Shown: positions 1-11,335 of the stretch, one piece after another | Layout: each line of letters begins with the position of its first letter | Position numbering within the stretch: the stretch's first letter is position 1 | Notes under the pieces: generated by a model | Told to the model about the DNA's origin: nothing | What the model saw: only the letters and a program-made list of their open reading frames with translations | Databases searched by the model: none | DNA from: Hypholoma sublateritium FD-334 SS-4 | Taxonomy: Eukaryota; Basidiomycota; Agaricomycetes; Agaricales; Strophariaceae | Direction of reading: 5' to 3' | Length of the DNA stretch: 64,000 nt | Assembly (NCBI GenBank): GCA_000827495.1 | Contig: KN817577.1 | Span: 124,001-188,000 of the forward strand | Made by a program: the position numbers and the translations under genes

Positions 1-1773
1 CTTCGCGATGGTTCGAAACTGGATAAACATATGCGAAATACGTCACACAAAATGTGCAGGTATGCATCCGGATTTGGGGCGGAATAGGATTTCCGACCTG
101 GTAGAAGAGATACCCTCTCTCCGAATGATCGACGTGATTGACAACTGTGTCATCCCCGCTCCTCATAATTGCAAATATGTTGCACTGAGCTACGTTTGGG
201 GTAAAATCGATCCTATGGCCATCCTCAGATCGCTCAAGGACAATATCGACGAGCTGGAGCAACCTGGAGCCCTAAAGCATTCAGCATACTGGGATAAAAT
301 TCCCCTCACCATTCGCGATGCAATGACTGTTATGAGAGAGATCGGAATGCGGTATCTCTGGGCTGACAGCCTCTGCATTGTTCAGGACGATGTCGGACCA
401 GGGGGCAGTAAAATGCAGGCAATTGCGAAGATGGGTCTTGTTTACGGTGCAGCCGCTCTGACGATCATGGCTGTCACAGGCGATGCTACTACCGGCCTTG
501 CGGGTGTTCGCCCCGGGGCCAATAGGAATCAATTTATTGAAGAAATTAAGCCCGGGCTCAGACTTGCATACAAGCAAATGTACCAATCTTCTTTGGCGGT
601 ATCAGTGTATGACACCAGAGGCTGGACGTGAGTACTTCTCTACTGTCGATAGATGATAATATTAACACGAAGAAAAAAGCTTTCAGGAGTACCGTTTTTC
701 CAGACGAAAACTCTTGTTCGCTAGTGGGCAGGTTGTATACAGCTGCCCTATGACAAGCCAGTGTCGAGAAGATGAGGTCATTGAGACTGAACATGCCATA
801 TCCGAAGGTCCCGATATATATACAATGGTGGATGACATCTCGGAAGTTCAAGGAATCATAACCGAATACTCAGGTCGTTCATTAACTAATATTTCCGACA
901 TCTACGACGCAATTACTGCATTTCTCGTTGTTTTCCAGAGAGCTATAAACGCGAATCTGTGTCATGGACTTCCGAGCGTTTTTTTTGACTGGTTTCTTCT
1001 CTGGGATCCTGTGGTACTTCAGACACGCCGAAGCGGCGTTACTCCGAGCTGGTCATGGTCAGGGTGGGATGGAAAATCCCACATTCAAGTCTGGGCTCGA
1101 TATTGGCGCAGTGTCAGCAAAATACACGCAGCACAGAAGAATCGCACATGGATTGTCTGGTACCAGCGAAAGGCCCATGATTCAGAGCAATGTGTGCTCG
1201 TCAATTCGAGCCAAACGTCACGGGAAGACCCCTTGTTCACTCGACGAATGCAAAGACGCTTTCCTTTTGATTGCAGTCAAACAGTACCGACACCTCACAC
1301 GCTTATAGACGCGCCAATATATATTAAAGACACACACAACCCAAATCCTGGATCTGGATTCCTTCAGTTCTGGAGTGTCTCTGTCCTATTTGACCTCGGC
1401 AAAGCTATTGTCAAGCCGGAAACCGACAAAACCAATTTCAAGCGCAACGAGCCTGAATACGGCCAGTCTCGTGCATGGCCATGATGGCCAGGAACTTGGG
1501 AATATCATGGTGCACCCCGACTGGTTCGCCGCAAATGTTCCAGGACGCCATGAATTCATTGTTCTGTGCGAAATACGTGCTGATCCAGATGTAAGGTTTA
1601 AATATGATGAAACAATCGACCAGGAGCCAGGATGGAAGTATGGAGTGATGCTGATTGAGTGGCGAGGAAAAGGTCAATGGGCAGAACGTGTTGCAATCGG
1701 CGTAATCGAGAAAGAAGACTTGGAGCACGCGCTGGGAGTAGGACCGGTCTGGAAGGAATTTGTTCTAGGATGA
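1..1773 (+). pseudogene. HET-domain (heterokaryon incompatibility) protein, copy 1, 5'-partial, frame broken near the 3' end
   Basis: The gene runs off the left edge of the window, because its paralogue at 11336 continues about 200 codons further upstream. Exon 1 (1-627) carries the HET core: ALSYVWG, then IPLTIRDAM, then RYLWADSLCIVQDD. A GTGAGT...TTTCAG intron (628-686) leads to the family's GWT...FSRRKLLF segment. From 687 the frame is open to a TGA at 1482-1484 after GQSRAWP. The conserved tail (PGRHEFIVLCE, GQWAERVAIG, to 1773) lies in the next frame. Compared with copy 2, 8 bp are missing around 1462-1480, which explains the shift. HET proteins trigger programmed cell death after fusion of genetically different hyphae. 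The HET core itself is intact, so a protein lacking about 95 C-terminal residues could still be made. A sequencing error is the other explanation. Confidence 0.72.
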
Positions 1774-2565
1774 AAGCCTACTAAGAAGGTATAGAATAAT
1801 GAGTCTCAGACTACAATACAGATAATCCGTACGCAACATGGTCGTCCATGAGTCTGCGGTGTCTGGACATTGGCGCGCCATAATGTACACCTGTCAATAG
1901 TGGCATCACCCAGAGCCGCCGTTGCCCTCGGGATATCAAGGCTCAGCGCTCAGTCAGCAATTGACTTCTGGAAGGCAGACGACAACAGATGCTGAGCTCT
2001 ATATCTGTGTAGATAAAGGACTGGCAACTTCAAGTGGCTTGCTTTTGCCATTCGTGTGATAGCGCCGCACCGGAATATAGGCGCCGAGGTAACTGTCCAC
2101 TCTGAGCGCACTCTAACGCAGTGCTCGAAGAAAATTGATTTGCTTTGCCTTGGCAAAATTAATATCTGCTATCTCGCCGATGCGTTGGCTATCGGCTGAT
2201 CCTGGCAGTAAATGTGTACGTGGGCATTAAATTCTTATTTGATAGTAAGGATAGACTCACGATAAGTAGACTTCTAATGTTAGAACACCGGCCACGCAGG
2301 CATCGGATTGCTTGCGCATACACAGTTATTTTAGTCGAATATAATGTAGATAGACTGCTTACTACGGATAGCTTTCCCTTCCTTCCCTTCTCCCTCGTCC
2401 AAGTTGCAGGAGGAGCCAAGGAGGAGCGTACGAATTTCGAAATAAGCGCTAAGCCTCAGGCACGTGACATGACCACGAAGCGGCAGAGACCTGAATCGGA
2501 CGAGCTGAGGGTCCCCATTGCTGTATGACTCCAACCACCACAATCTCTACTCCCCACTAACAACC
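1774..2565. other. Intergenic, 3' of HET copy 1 and 5' of the AVT gene
   Basis: No coding signal was seen in about 790 bp. The last 200 bp before the transporter start are pyrimidine-rich (cttcccttccttcccttctc around 2370-2395), as is common in fungal promoters. No clear TATA box was found. Confidence 0.5.
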
Positions 2566-5500
2566 ATGTCGTCGCCATCACAGCCCCTTAACATTCGTTC
2601 ACCGAACCGTCTTGCGCCGCCCGACGCCGACGGCCAGACGAGCTCGCACAACACCCCAACTTTTGGCACCCCGGATCTTAGGGCGCTGCGTGCAGGCTAT
2701 ATTGGCACACCACCTCTCCCCAATATTCCTCCGCGCCTCTCAGCTGCACCTGCATCTCGCCGCGGCTCGTCGTCGATCCCCAATACCGGTGCTGACAATT
2801 CCCCAAGACGGCCCACCCCGGGCCCAGGCCCGTCTGCCATAGGCGGCCTCTCGGCGACTCGCGACGTTGCAGGCAACGATACGTCACCGGCACAGCTCGA
2901 CATCGACGATGAGGAGAAGATACGCGTGCTCGCACGCCACCTTGTGCCCAAGGAGCTGCGAAGAGGAGCGGGGACTCCCGGCACCGCCGACACGCGGTCG
3001 CTGGTCGAGGGTGCGTCGGACAGCGAGCCGACGCTCTCGAGGCGCTCGTCGAACGGGGTGGGGGCCGCGGTGAGCAGGGAGGAGTCGGAGCCATTCCCGA
3101 TACCGTTCAATGCACATGGCGGTGATGTGACGTGAGTCCCCGTTTGTCCTTCTCGCCTGCTTCCCCTTTCTGCAGCCCAGATTCGTGCTTGTCTGTTTCT
3201 CCCCTTGTTGCCCGTCTTTGTAATCGGCTCTGATGTACGGACGGTCCTTTGGGCACACCTTGCACACCTTGAATCGTTCTGTCACTCTGTTCTCGCAGTG
3301 ATCATCATATATGGTTCCTTTTTTGTTCTTTGCTCTGGTAGCAGGCTACGTCGTGCCCCAAGTCTAATGATCCGTTCTTTTTGATTGTTCGGCCCCCTCA
3401 CATCCATGCTTTCCAACTTCGTCTTCCCAGTCTGGTGCCTGCCATATTCCACCCACAAGGACATGGTGCATATATATGATATATGCGCTTTGGTATCTCT
3501 TTGCCTCGTTTCTAGATGCTCAAGCACCTCTGGCTGTATGTGAACGTCGCGTCGCGTCTCTATTTATATCTGTCTTATGTGGTACTCGACCTCGTACTGA
3601 CGGCTATCTTGCTCTTCGTTTCTGTACAGCCACGACATCTACAAGTGGCACTCGGACCAGAAGAAACCCACTCGCGCGCGCGCTGCGTCGTTCCACGCCG
3701 GTCCCTCACAGCCCCCGCATCCTGCGTTCGAGCACATCCACGAGCCGGGCGGGTTCAGGCGGAATTACGTCCTGCTTCGCGCCAACGAACAGGGCGGCGA
3801 GGAGCCGCGCATTTTGAACAACTTTATTGACTTCCTGCTCTTGTTTGGTCATTTTGTGAGTCATGCAAACACCACGCGGCACCCCGTATAAGCCATGTGT
3901 TGATGTGTCTTACAACAGGCTGGGGAGGATCTTGAGGAGGACGAAGAAGACAAAGAGGAGGATGAAGAGGAGACCATTGCTGGTTCAGCTGCCTCCGCTG
4001 GGCTGCCTGATGTTAACGAAACGACTGCGTTGTTGGGGGCGGAAAGTCCGACGGTATCGCGATCGCGCTCTAGGAGCAGGCGTAGGAAGAACTCAGTGTC
4101 GAGGCAGGGCACGGCGACCGTCACACAGGCTGTTCTTATGGTACGTCTTCCGTAAAACTCTGCACGCTTGAGCTGATGTGTTTCAGTTGCTGAAATCATT
4201 CGTTGGAACTGGCGTTCTATTCTTGGGCAAAGCGTATGTTTGTTCATCTCCGCGGTTTGTATGATGCTGACCAATTGCCAGATTCCTCAACGGAGGCCTG
4301 CTCTTCTCGGCGCTCACGTTCACTTTCATTGCTTGCATATCGCTCTATTCATTCCTTCTCCTTGTCAAGACGAAATTCGTTGTTTCTGGCAGTTTTGGAG
4401 GTACGAGAGCAATACTGGTTTCTGCATTACTGATCACTGATAGCGCGCCTGTGCTGATGATCATAGATATCGGCGGAGCGTTATATGGGCCATGGATGCG
4501 CTACCTCATTCTTGGGTCAATCGTGGTGTCACAAATGGGCTTTGTTGGCGCATATACGATCTTCGTGGCCGAGAATCTCCAGGCCTTTGTCCTTGGCATA
4601 TCTGATTGCACAAAGCACATCCCGGTGCAGTACTTCATCCTTGTCCAACTTGTCGTATTCCTCCCTCTCGTGCTCGTTCGCGACCTTGCGAAGCTGAGCT
4701 CCACGGCGCTCGTCGCGGACGTGTTCATCCTCGCCGGCCTTGTCTACATCTTCGGGAGCGAGATCTCACTCGTCGCGAGCCGCGGCTTTGCGCACGTAGA
4801 ACTGTTTAATCCCAGGGACTTCCCGCTCTTCATCGGGTGAGTCGCGCCACCTTTATCTGCCAAGGCCATGTATCTGATGCTAACACGATTTCTCGCCAGC
4901 ACTGCCGTCTTCTCGTTCGAGGGCATTGGACTGGTGGGTGCTCTGCTCGTTGGTATCATGTTGGTTCTGATTTTCTTTAGGTGATCCCTATTACCGATGC
5001 TATGCGCGAACCGCACAAGTTCCCCAAGGCGCTCACGGGCGTGATGGCCTTCCTTCTCTGTACGTATTTTTCAAACGCTCCATTATCCGCCTGTCATTAC
5101 GTTTCTTCGCGCGGAATCGAACCACCCCCCGAACGATGTCAGATAGCTGACGCTCTCCTTAGGCCTCTTCGGTGGCGCAGGCGCGCTCGCGTACCTCACC
5201 TTCGGCGCGGATATCCAGACGGTCGTGCTCGTGAACCTGAACCCGCGCTCGCAGATGGTGCAGGCCGTGCAGTTCCTGTACGCGTGCGCGATCCTGCTGT
5301 CGGTGCCGCTGCAGCTCTTCCCCGCGGTGCGCATCCTCGAGAACGGGCTCTTCACGCGCAGCGGCAAGGCGGACACGCGCGTGAAGTGGCTCAAGAACAT
5401 GTTCCGCTTCGCGATGGTGCTCGTGTGCACTGCGATCTCGTGGGTCGGCGCGGCGGACCTCGACAAGTTCGTCGCGTTCATCGGGTGCTTTGCGTGGTGC

Positions 5501-5818
5501 GTCTCCCTCCCCCCGGCACTGGTGGCGCCGGGATGCTGATTTTTTTGTGAAATGCAGTGTGCCGCTGTGCTACGTGTACCCGGCGATGTTGCACTACAAG
5601 GCGTGCGCGAAGACGCGCCGCCAAAAGCTCGCGGACATCGCGCTCATCGTGTTCGGCATGATCGCAGCAGTCTACACGAGCTCGCAGACGCTGAAGGTGC
5701 GGCGTGTTGTGTGTCGTGTGCCTACTATCGATATTGACTGCTTTCTATCTAGCTGATGCTCGAGCCCGCCCCCGAAGCAGGCTCGCCGTACGGGAACTGC
5801 GACCCCGGCAAGGCGTGA
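2566..5818 (+). CDS. Vacuolar amino-acid transporter, AVT3/AVT4 (SLC36-like, Aa_trans) family
   Basis: Eleven exons give 733 residues: 2566-3131, 3630-3855, 3919-4140, 4187-4233, 4282-4400, 4467-4836, 4900-4933, 4981-5059, 5163-5496, 5558-5696, 5753-5818. The first ~340 residues are a hydrophilic, Ser/Pro-rich cytosolic region with an acidic run and an arginine-serine stretch (SRSRSRSRRRK), as in yeast Avt3/Avt4. The membrane core opens with the family hallmark QAVLMLLKSFVGTGVLFLGK and continues through about ten hydrophobic segments, including SFEGIGLVIPITDAM. The family exports neutral amino acids from the vacuole to the cytosol. The ATG at 2566 (acaaccATG) is preferred over an in-frame GTG at 2518. 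Intron 1 (3132-3629, 498 nt) is about eight times longer than the others. The gene converges on the AhpC gene. The family is certain; AVT3 versus AVT4 is not. Confidence 0.93.
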
Positions 5819-6179
5819 ACACTCTACCCCCGCTCTGCTTCATTTTCCATGTTGTGCTCTGACTCCTGCCTCGCATGCTATCCCCCGTTATCCACTAGAT
5901 GCTCACAGGTTCCTACGCCTTATACATCATTACATGCGCACTACACCCGAACGTTGCCGTCGGTGCGCGGAGACGCTAAGCCCGGTGCATTTATTGACTC
6001 TTGCTATTGTTTACAGTACTTTCATATACATACATCTCATTCATGTTTCACGCGGAATAATAGCTAGCTATCACAGGGAATAAAAACTGACATTGCTGTC
6101 TTTTGCATGGGTGGTAAATACAGTGGGTGGTGCTACGATACATACATAGGTGGTGGCGCGGGATTATCAAATAACAGTG
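5819..6179. other. Convergent 3' region between the AVT and AhpC/TSA genes
   Basis: These 361 bp are A/T-richer than the flanks and separate two convergent genes. They hold presumed 3' UTRs and poly(A) sites (for example aataatagctagc near 6056 and aataaaaac near 6078). No open frame looks real. Confidence 0.5.
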
Positions 6180-9169
6180 CTAACGTATGAAGAGGTAGGA
6201 CGCCATCGGGCCGACGGAGTGCGCGTCGTCGGCGTCCTTCCACGACCCGCCGTCCTCCGTCTCGCTCGTGTCCATATAGATAAAGTCGCGCCCGTCGTCC
6301 CCGCCGCTCCCCGTGCTGTAGCAGCTCTCCGAGTCCTGCCACCGCGCAGCGGACATCACCGCCTCCGCCGTCTCCTCCTCCTCCTCGCGATACTCGTCGC
6401 CGTACATCTCCCCGTCGCTGTCGCTCGCACCCCCCACCGCGTGCGCCTCGCCCACGACCGACAGCGGCGTGCGCCGCGCCCCCCGGCCCCCCGGCGTCGG
6501 CGTCGGCGTCCCGCGCCGCGCGGCCTTGCGCGCGTGCAGCGCCGCGATGCTGCGCGCGCGCTGCGCCATCCACGCGTCCTCCTCCTCGCGCGTCATCTGC
6601 GCCGTGCGCGCTGTGTCGCCCGTCGTTCGCCGCGAATCCTCCACACCCACGAGGTCGACGCCCGCAGCGGCGAGCACGTCGTCGATCGGCGCGTGCCCGC
6701 GCGTCGTCTGCATGCGGTGGGCGAATGCGCATGTGAGCCTGCACCTTCATTTAGTAATCGCGCGCGGATAGGTAGTTAGTACACGACTCACCCAGGCCCA
6801 AGGACGAACTCGCCGCCGAGCTGGCCGATGTCGCCGCCCTTCTCCCACACGGGCATCCCGACGCGCAGCGCGCGCACGACGACCCGCGCGATCCCGCCGA
6901 CGAGCCCGTGCCGCACGTACCCGCCCGTGCGGTGCGCGTCCCCACCATCCACCGACACGCCCGCCCCCGGCGCGCCGAGGCCCCGCGGCACGCCCCCCCG
7001 CGGCGCATGGCGGTGCCCATCGTCCCCCGCGGCCCCCATCCCCAGCGCCCGATACACCGCCCTCGTCGGGTCCGTGTACACCGCAAACGGCAGCGCGAAC
7101 ATCTTCCTGTACTTGCGTATCATCCCGTGCGCGCCGTTCCCGATGACGACGAACCCGACGAGCGCGCCGTCCGCGCCGCCCTGCGCCCAGCGCGCGAGCA
7201 GCGCGGGGCGCACGCGCGCGCGTAAGGTGCGCATGTAGTCCTGGCACAAAGGGCACCAGAAGTGGCGGATGAACACGACGGCCGTGCGGTGCGCGCCGAA
7301 GAGCGCGCCGAAGCGCACGGACGTGCCGTCTGCGCCGGTCAGCGGGAGCGCGGCGGCGCGCCGGAGCTGCGCCTCTGTGGGGAGCGCCCACTCGCCGGGC
7401 GGCAGCTCGAGGCCGGGCAGATCCACGTTAGCGGCGCAGGAGCCGGCGGTGCAGCACCCCGTTGAGCTGCGCGCGTCTGTGGCGGGCGCGGGCGACGGCG
7501 GCGGGTCCGGGGCGGCGCGCGGCGCGGTGAACGCCTCGACGCTCTCGTCTGTGGACGGCGTCGGTGCGCTGGGGAGCGAGATCTGCACGAGCGACGACGC
7601 GCCGGAGACGGAGTGCATACTTGGGAGGATGGGCGCCGGCTCTGGGGGTGCAACGGGCGGCGGCGCCTCGGAGCGCATCCGCGCGTGGCCGCGGCTGCGC
7701 GGGCCTGCGGGTGGGTGTGGGGGCGGCAACGTGGCGCGCTGCATGAAGTGGGTGATGGCACTGGCTAGGGGGAGCGAGAACGAACGCGCAGGCGGTCGCG
7801 GTGGCGGGGTGGTGGTAGTCGTTGTATTCGCGATCCTCTTCGTCACAGCGGCGCTGGTGCTCGTACTAGCGCCCGCGACAGTCTGAGAGTGCCCCCCACT
7901 CCGCACGGAGCCTGTTTCTTTTATGTTTTCCGCAGCGCAGCGATCATCATGATGCAGGGCATCCACAAGTGCTGCGTGGGGGCGCCGCGGCGCGATGGGA
8001 TCACAAACAGTGATGTCGTTGCTGCCCGCAGGTCTGACACAGATTGTGAGTGCCTCTTGTGTGGCAGACGTGGGAGCGGGATCTACGGGGGGCACTGCGT
8101 CAATCAGCAAGGCAGCGTCTGGAATAAGACCGCACCGACGGCCCAGGAGCCGATGCGGTGGGGACGCACCGGCGAGCGTCATCGAGTGCGCCATCGACTC
8201 CTCTAGGCGCCCGGGCACGGCGGGAGCGTCGCGAGGCGGCGCGGCGGCGCTGTTACCGCGCCCTGGGCTATTTTCGTGGGCCGCGACCGTGTCTTCATTC
8301 CCCGACATCAGTATATGCGCGCTGCACCGCCCGTCCTCGACGCGCGGGGCGGGCCGGGGCGGTCCATATTGCTGCGCTACGGCGCCCGTGGAGGAGAGGA
8401 GCGCCTGCGGGCCCGAAATCGCGGCCTTGCGCACGGGCGTAGGTGTGCTTTTACCTATGCTCGGGGCCTGGGCCTGGGTGCCCGACAGCACGCTGGGGCG
8501 GCGCCGGGGCACGAGGAAGCGCGCGAGCCGCGCCGTCGCTGTGCGCTCCATTTTCGGGGCGTCCATTTTCGCTGCCGCAGGCGCGCGCGGCGCCGCACGG
8601 CCAAGGCCAAGCCGCGGGCGCGCAGCATCGACGGAGACGCGTGCCGTGGGCCCGGGCGCAAGCGCTGCGGCGCCCGGGCCCGGGGACGCAGGGCGCACGG
8701 CGGCGAGGAACGCAAAATTGGGCCGGAAGCGCATCTCCGACGCGCTGGAGGCGTCGCTCGCCGCGCCGTCGCCCGTGCATGCGTGCGCGGAGCGCATATA
8801 TGCGCCGAAATCAGGCGTGCTGGGGCGCGACGCGCCGAGGCGGGGGAAGAGCTGCCCCTTCACGCTCGGGGCGGGCGACGGCGCCTGGGAGTGCGGGATG
8901 TAGTGCGCGCGGCGGGCGGGCGACGGGGACGGGGACGGCGTGGCGAGGGGCGAGTGCGCGGCGAAGGACATGGAGTGGCGGCGCTCGGCGGAGTGCATGT
9001 ACGGGGCGTGGCCGAGGGCGCTGGAGGTGCGGTTGCGCAGGACCCAGAGCGGGGCGAAGGGGTCGTCGGGGTCGGGCGCGGGGTAGCGCTCGTCGTACGG
9101 CGGGGGCTTGCGGCGGATGCGCGGCGCGGCGGCCTTGAGGTCGGGGGACGACGCGGGGGAGGGCAGCAT
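6180..9169 (-). CDS. AhpC/TSA_2 (PRXL2/FAM213-like) thioredoxin-fold protein with a very long disordered N-terminus
   Basis: Two exons (9169-6792 and 6738-6180; intron 6791-6739 with CTAAC branch site) give 978 residues. Residues 1 to about 600 are low-complexity Pro/Ala/Arg/Ser-rich sequence without a recognised domain. The C-terminal third is an AhpC/TSA_2 thioredoxin fold: VVFIRHFWCPLCQDYM, with a CxxC motif near residue 638, then FVVIGNG and FAVYTDPTRAVYRALGM. The splice joins EFVLGPG to LTCAFAHRMQTTRGHAP, the typical end of the family. These proteins are thought to act in redox reactions; their substrates are unknown. GC content is far above the neighbouring genes, producing many long false open frames on the opposite strand. 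The first in-frame ATG is at 9169. The frame is open to a GTG at 9268, where tgcag could be a 3' splice site, so a short 5' exon is possible. Confidence 0.8.
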
Positions 9170-9756
9170 CGCTTGTGGGGGTGCTATGGGCTGCTGGCCA
9201 TGGAGGCTGCCTGCGGGCTCTGCGGTATTTAAGGCGGGCGGCTGACGCCACGTGCCCTGCGGCTGCACGTAATGAACGTCTTCCCGCCTGTCCGCCCGAG
9301 GATTCGCACGTTGGGCAGCAACTGGATGGCCTCCCCCCGTCCTGACGACGCGGCATAGCCCTGCCAGAAATACCTGCGCGCCTCCAGCGATACAAGGCCG
9401 TCCGCAAAGACGGGCATCAATTGCGATGGCGGCGTGGAATGTCCACGTCGCAGCTGGCAGGCCTGATAACGCGCTTCGTCCATGGACATACGGAGAGGCC
9501 GCACGCGCAGTTCAGGCGCCCCAGCCTGCCTGCAGCAGCGTTGCGGGTGATATCATCTCGATATCTACCCGAGCTATAAACAGCGTACAGGCCCCGCGCC
9601 TATTTATAGCGCTCCGTCAATTGTGGCACACTGCCGCCCTGGCCTCGCTGCTCCACGCGCGGGCTCTTTCGTCATGCGCGTCATGCTCGTATTCATGAGT
9701 GGAGGGGTATAAAGCGCGCTTCTGATGCAGGCTTTCAAATATTAATCAACTGCACA
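9170..9756. other. Divergent intergenic region between the AhpC/TSA gene and the small hydrophilic protein
   Basis: About 590 bp separate two genes transcribed away from each other, so both promoters lie here. A TATA box for the rightward gene is listed separately. TATAAA and TATTTATAG words around 9576-9608 could belong to either gene. Confidence 0.5.
9708..9713 (+). promoter_or_regulatory. TATA box of the small hydrophilic protein gene
   Basis: The sequence ggggTATAAAgcgcgc lies 44 bp upstream of the ATG at 9757, which is suitable spacing for a TATA element with a short 5' UTR. Confidence 0.5.
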
Positions 9757-10383
9757 ATGCCATCCACCGACACCGTCCCCACCACTGGCTCAGGCGCGCA
9801 AAACCCCCCGGCCAGCAGCCAACCAACCGCCACCGACCCCGACGACGTCGCAAACGCCGATGCACTCGACGACCCCTCGCTCCCCGAGCAGCACCACGCC
9901 GGCCGCGTCGGCTACGGGCCCAACTACCGCACCGGCCCCGTGCGTTCCCCCCCTCTCCCCCAAAACACTGACTAACCCACGCACGCATAGACGCTCGAGG
10001 ACAAGATCTCCGGAATTAAAGACGAGCTCAAGGGCAAACTCACGCGCAACCCCGACCTCGTCGCGCACGGGCGCGACGTCGCCAGCGGCGAGGCGCGCCG
10101 CAGGGCGCTCGCGGGCGAGGACGAGCCGAACCCGTTTGAGAGTGTGGATGAGGGGAAAGAGGGGAGTAAGAGCAGCGAGAAAGACGATAGAAAGGACACG
10201 GGCCCCGCGGTGCCGGCCGCCGCTGGCTCCGCGCCGCCGGCGCCTGCCTCTACGGCCGATCCCATCCCGGGAAAAGGCGCGCAGCAGCAGGCGGCGACGG
10301 TCGCGCCTGAGGGCACGGGCGCCGCTGAGAGGCAGCGGGCGGGCGACGCGCAGGATGTGAAGCAGGTCGACGCGCGCAACTGA
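9757..10383 (+). CDS. Small hydrophilic, likely disordered protein (191 aa), unknown function
   Basis: Two exons (9757-9939 and 9991-10383, intron 51 nt) give 191 residues. The protein is rich in Ala, Pro, Thr, Asp and Glu. It has no cysteine, signal peptide or membrane segment. The only patterned part is residues 62 to ~100: EDKISGIKDELKGKLTRNP, then RDVASGEARRRALAGEDEPN. This resembles the KxxGxxKexxGKxtrNPel element seen in small fungal stress or hydrophilin-like proteins, some related to CsbD. I do not recognise a named family. A good TATA box and short 5' UTR suggest a well-expressed or inducible gene. Confidence 0.75.
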
Positions 10384-11335
10384 TGGCGCGGTAGAAAATC
10401 GACGAAGGACCCATGGTCTCTTTATTTCATATTAATATGTAACATATCGGATATTACTTCCTGCTAGCCCGACCAAGTTTTGAGGACACGAGAGAAATAC
10501 TACTGACCAACTACTGACATGATGCGATGAGCTATTCTTCCAACCGACTCCTCACAGAAATCGCAAAGAAATCGGGCACGCAGATGTCCTCCGGGTTCAG
10601 CAACACTGATAAATGACATATTTTTCTGCTATGTTTTTCTTTCTTTTTTCCACTATTACTCCGCCGACGGACTGTAGATATGAGCTAATAAATGACTGCC
10701 ATTTGCTTATGCGCCTGGTGCGTTAACTTCAACGATTTTCAAGCTCACGCAGATACATGACGTCATTGTCCTTAGTCGGGCCGGATCTAGCCGTCGCTGG
10801 CTTTCCCAGGGTTTTCCTCCATCAACGTTTCGAGTCTCGACCGCCATGTTCTTCAGCCACCAAGAAGCCTCCTCGCTATCATACGTGCACCGCAAATGAA
10901 CGTATGCTACCACCAGCCGCTCCTTGTTTTGTGATCAACTCCCTCCGGCAAACGCTTCAAAAAATACCGACCACTGACCTTTCAACTTGAAATCCCCGCA
11001 AATTGCACGCAGCCATCGCTCCGTCGGCTGCGGCTGCCTCGCGTTTTCTTGGCCGGTATTGCGGTAACGCACATCATTCACTGACCATGGAGACCTGGTA
11101 CACGCGTTAAGCCCTTAACACAGACCCTTGGGTCGCAGGCAGCGCCGAATTTAGCGCCAGCACCGACATGCGCCTTGGAAGCTGCCAAAACTCTGGGAAA
11201 ACTGGCTATTCTTGCGGGGCGCATGGAGCCGTGCTCTTATAAGCGCTCTCACAGATAAAATCCTCGACATGTAGGCGTGAAGTGGAACCCACCCATCCCT
11301 CGCTCTGCGAAATCCGACGCCGCCGCAGCCCGACG
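10384..11335. other. Intergenic, no feature recognised
   Basis: These 950 bp are A/T-rich with short runs such as ttctttcttttttcc near 10640. No gene, tRNA or repeat was seen. A CTTATAAG word near 11236 could be a TATA element for HET copy 2. Confidence 0.4.

Noticed and set aside
6747..9232. Long plus- and minus-strand open frames of 100-320 codons overlapping the AhpC/TSA gene
   Set aside because: They are a by-product of extreme GC content: Arg/Ala/Gly-rich, no domains, no consistent starts, while the minus-strand frame encodes a real thioredoxin-fold family.
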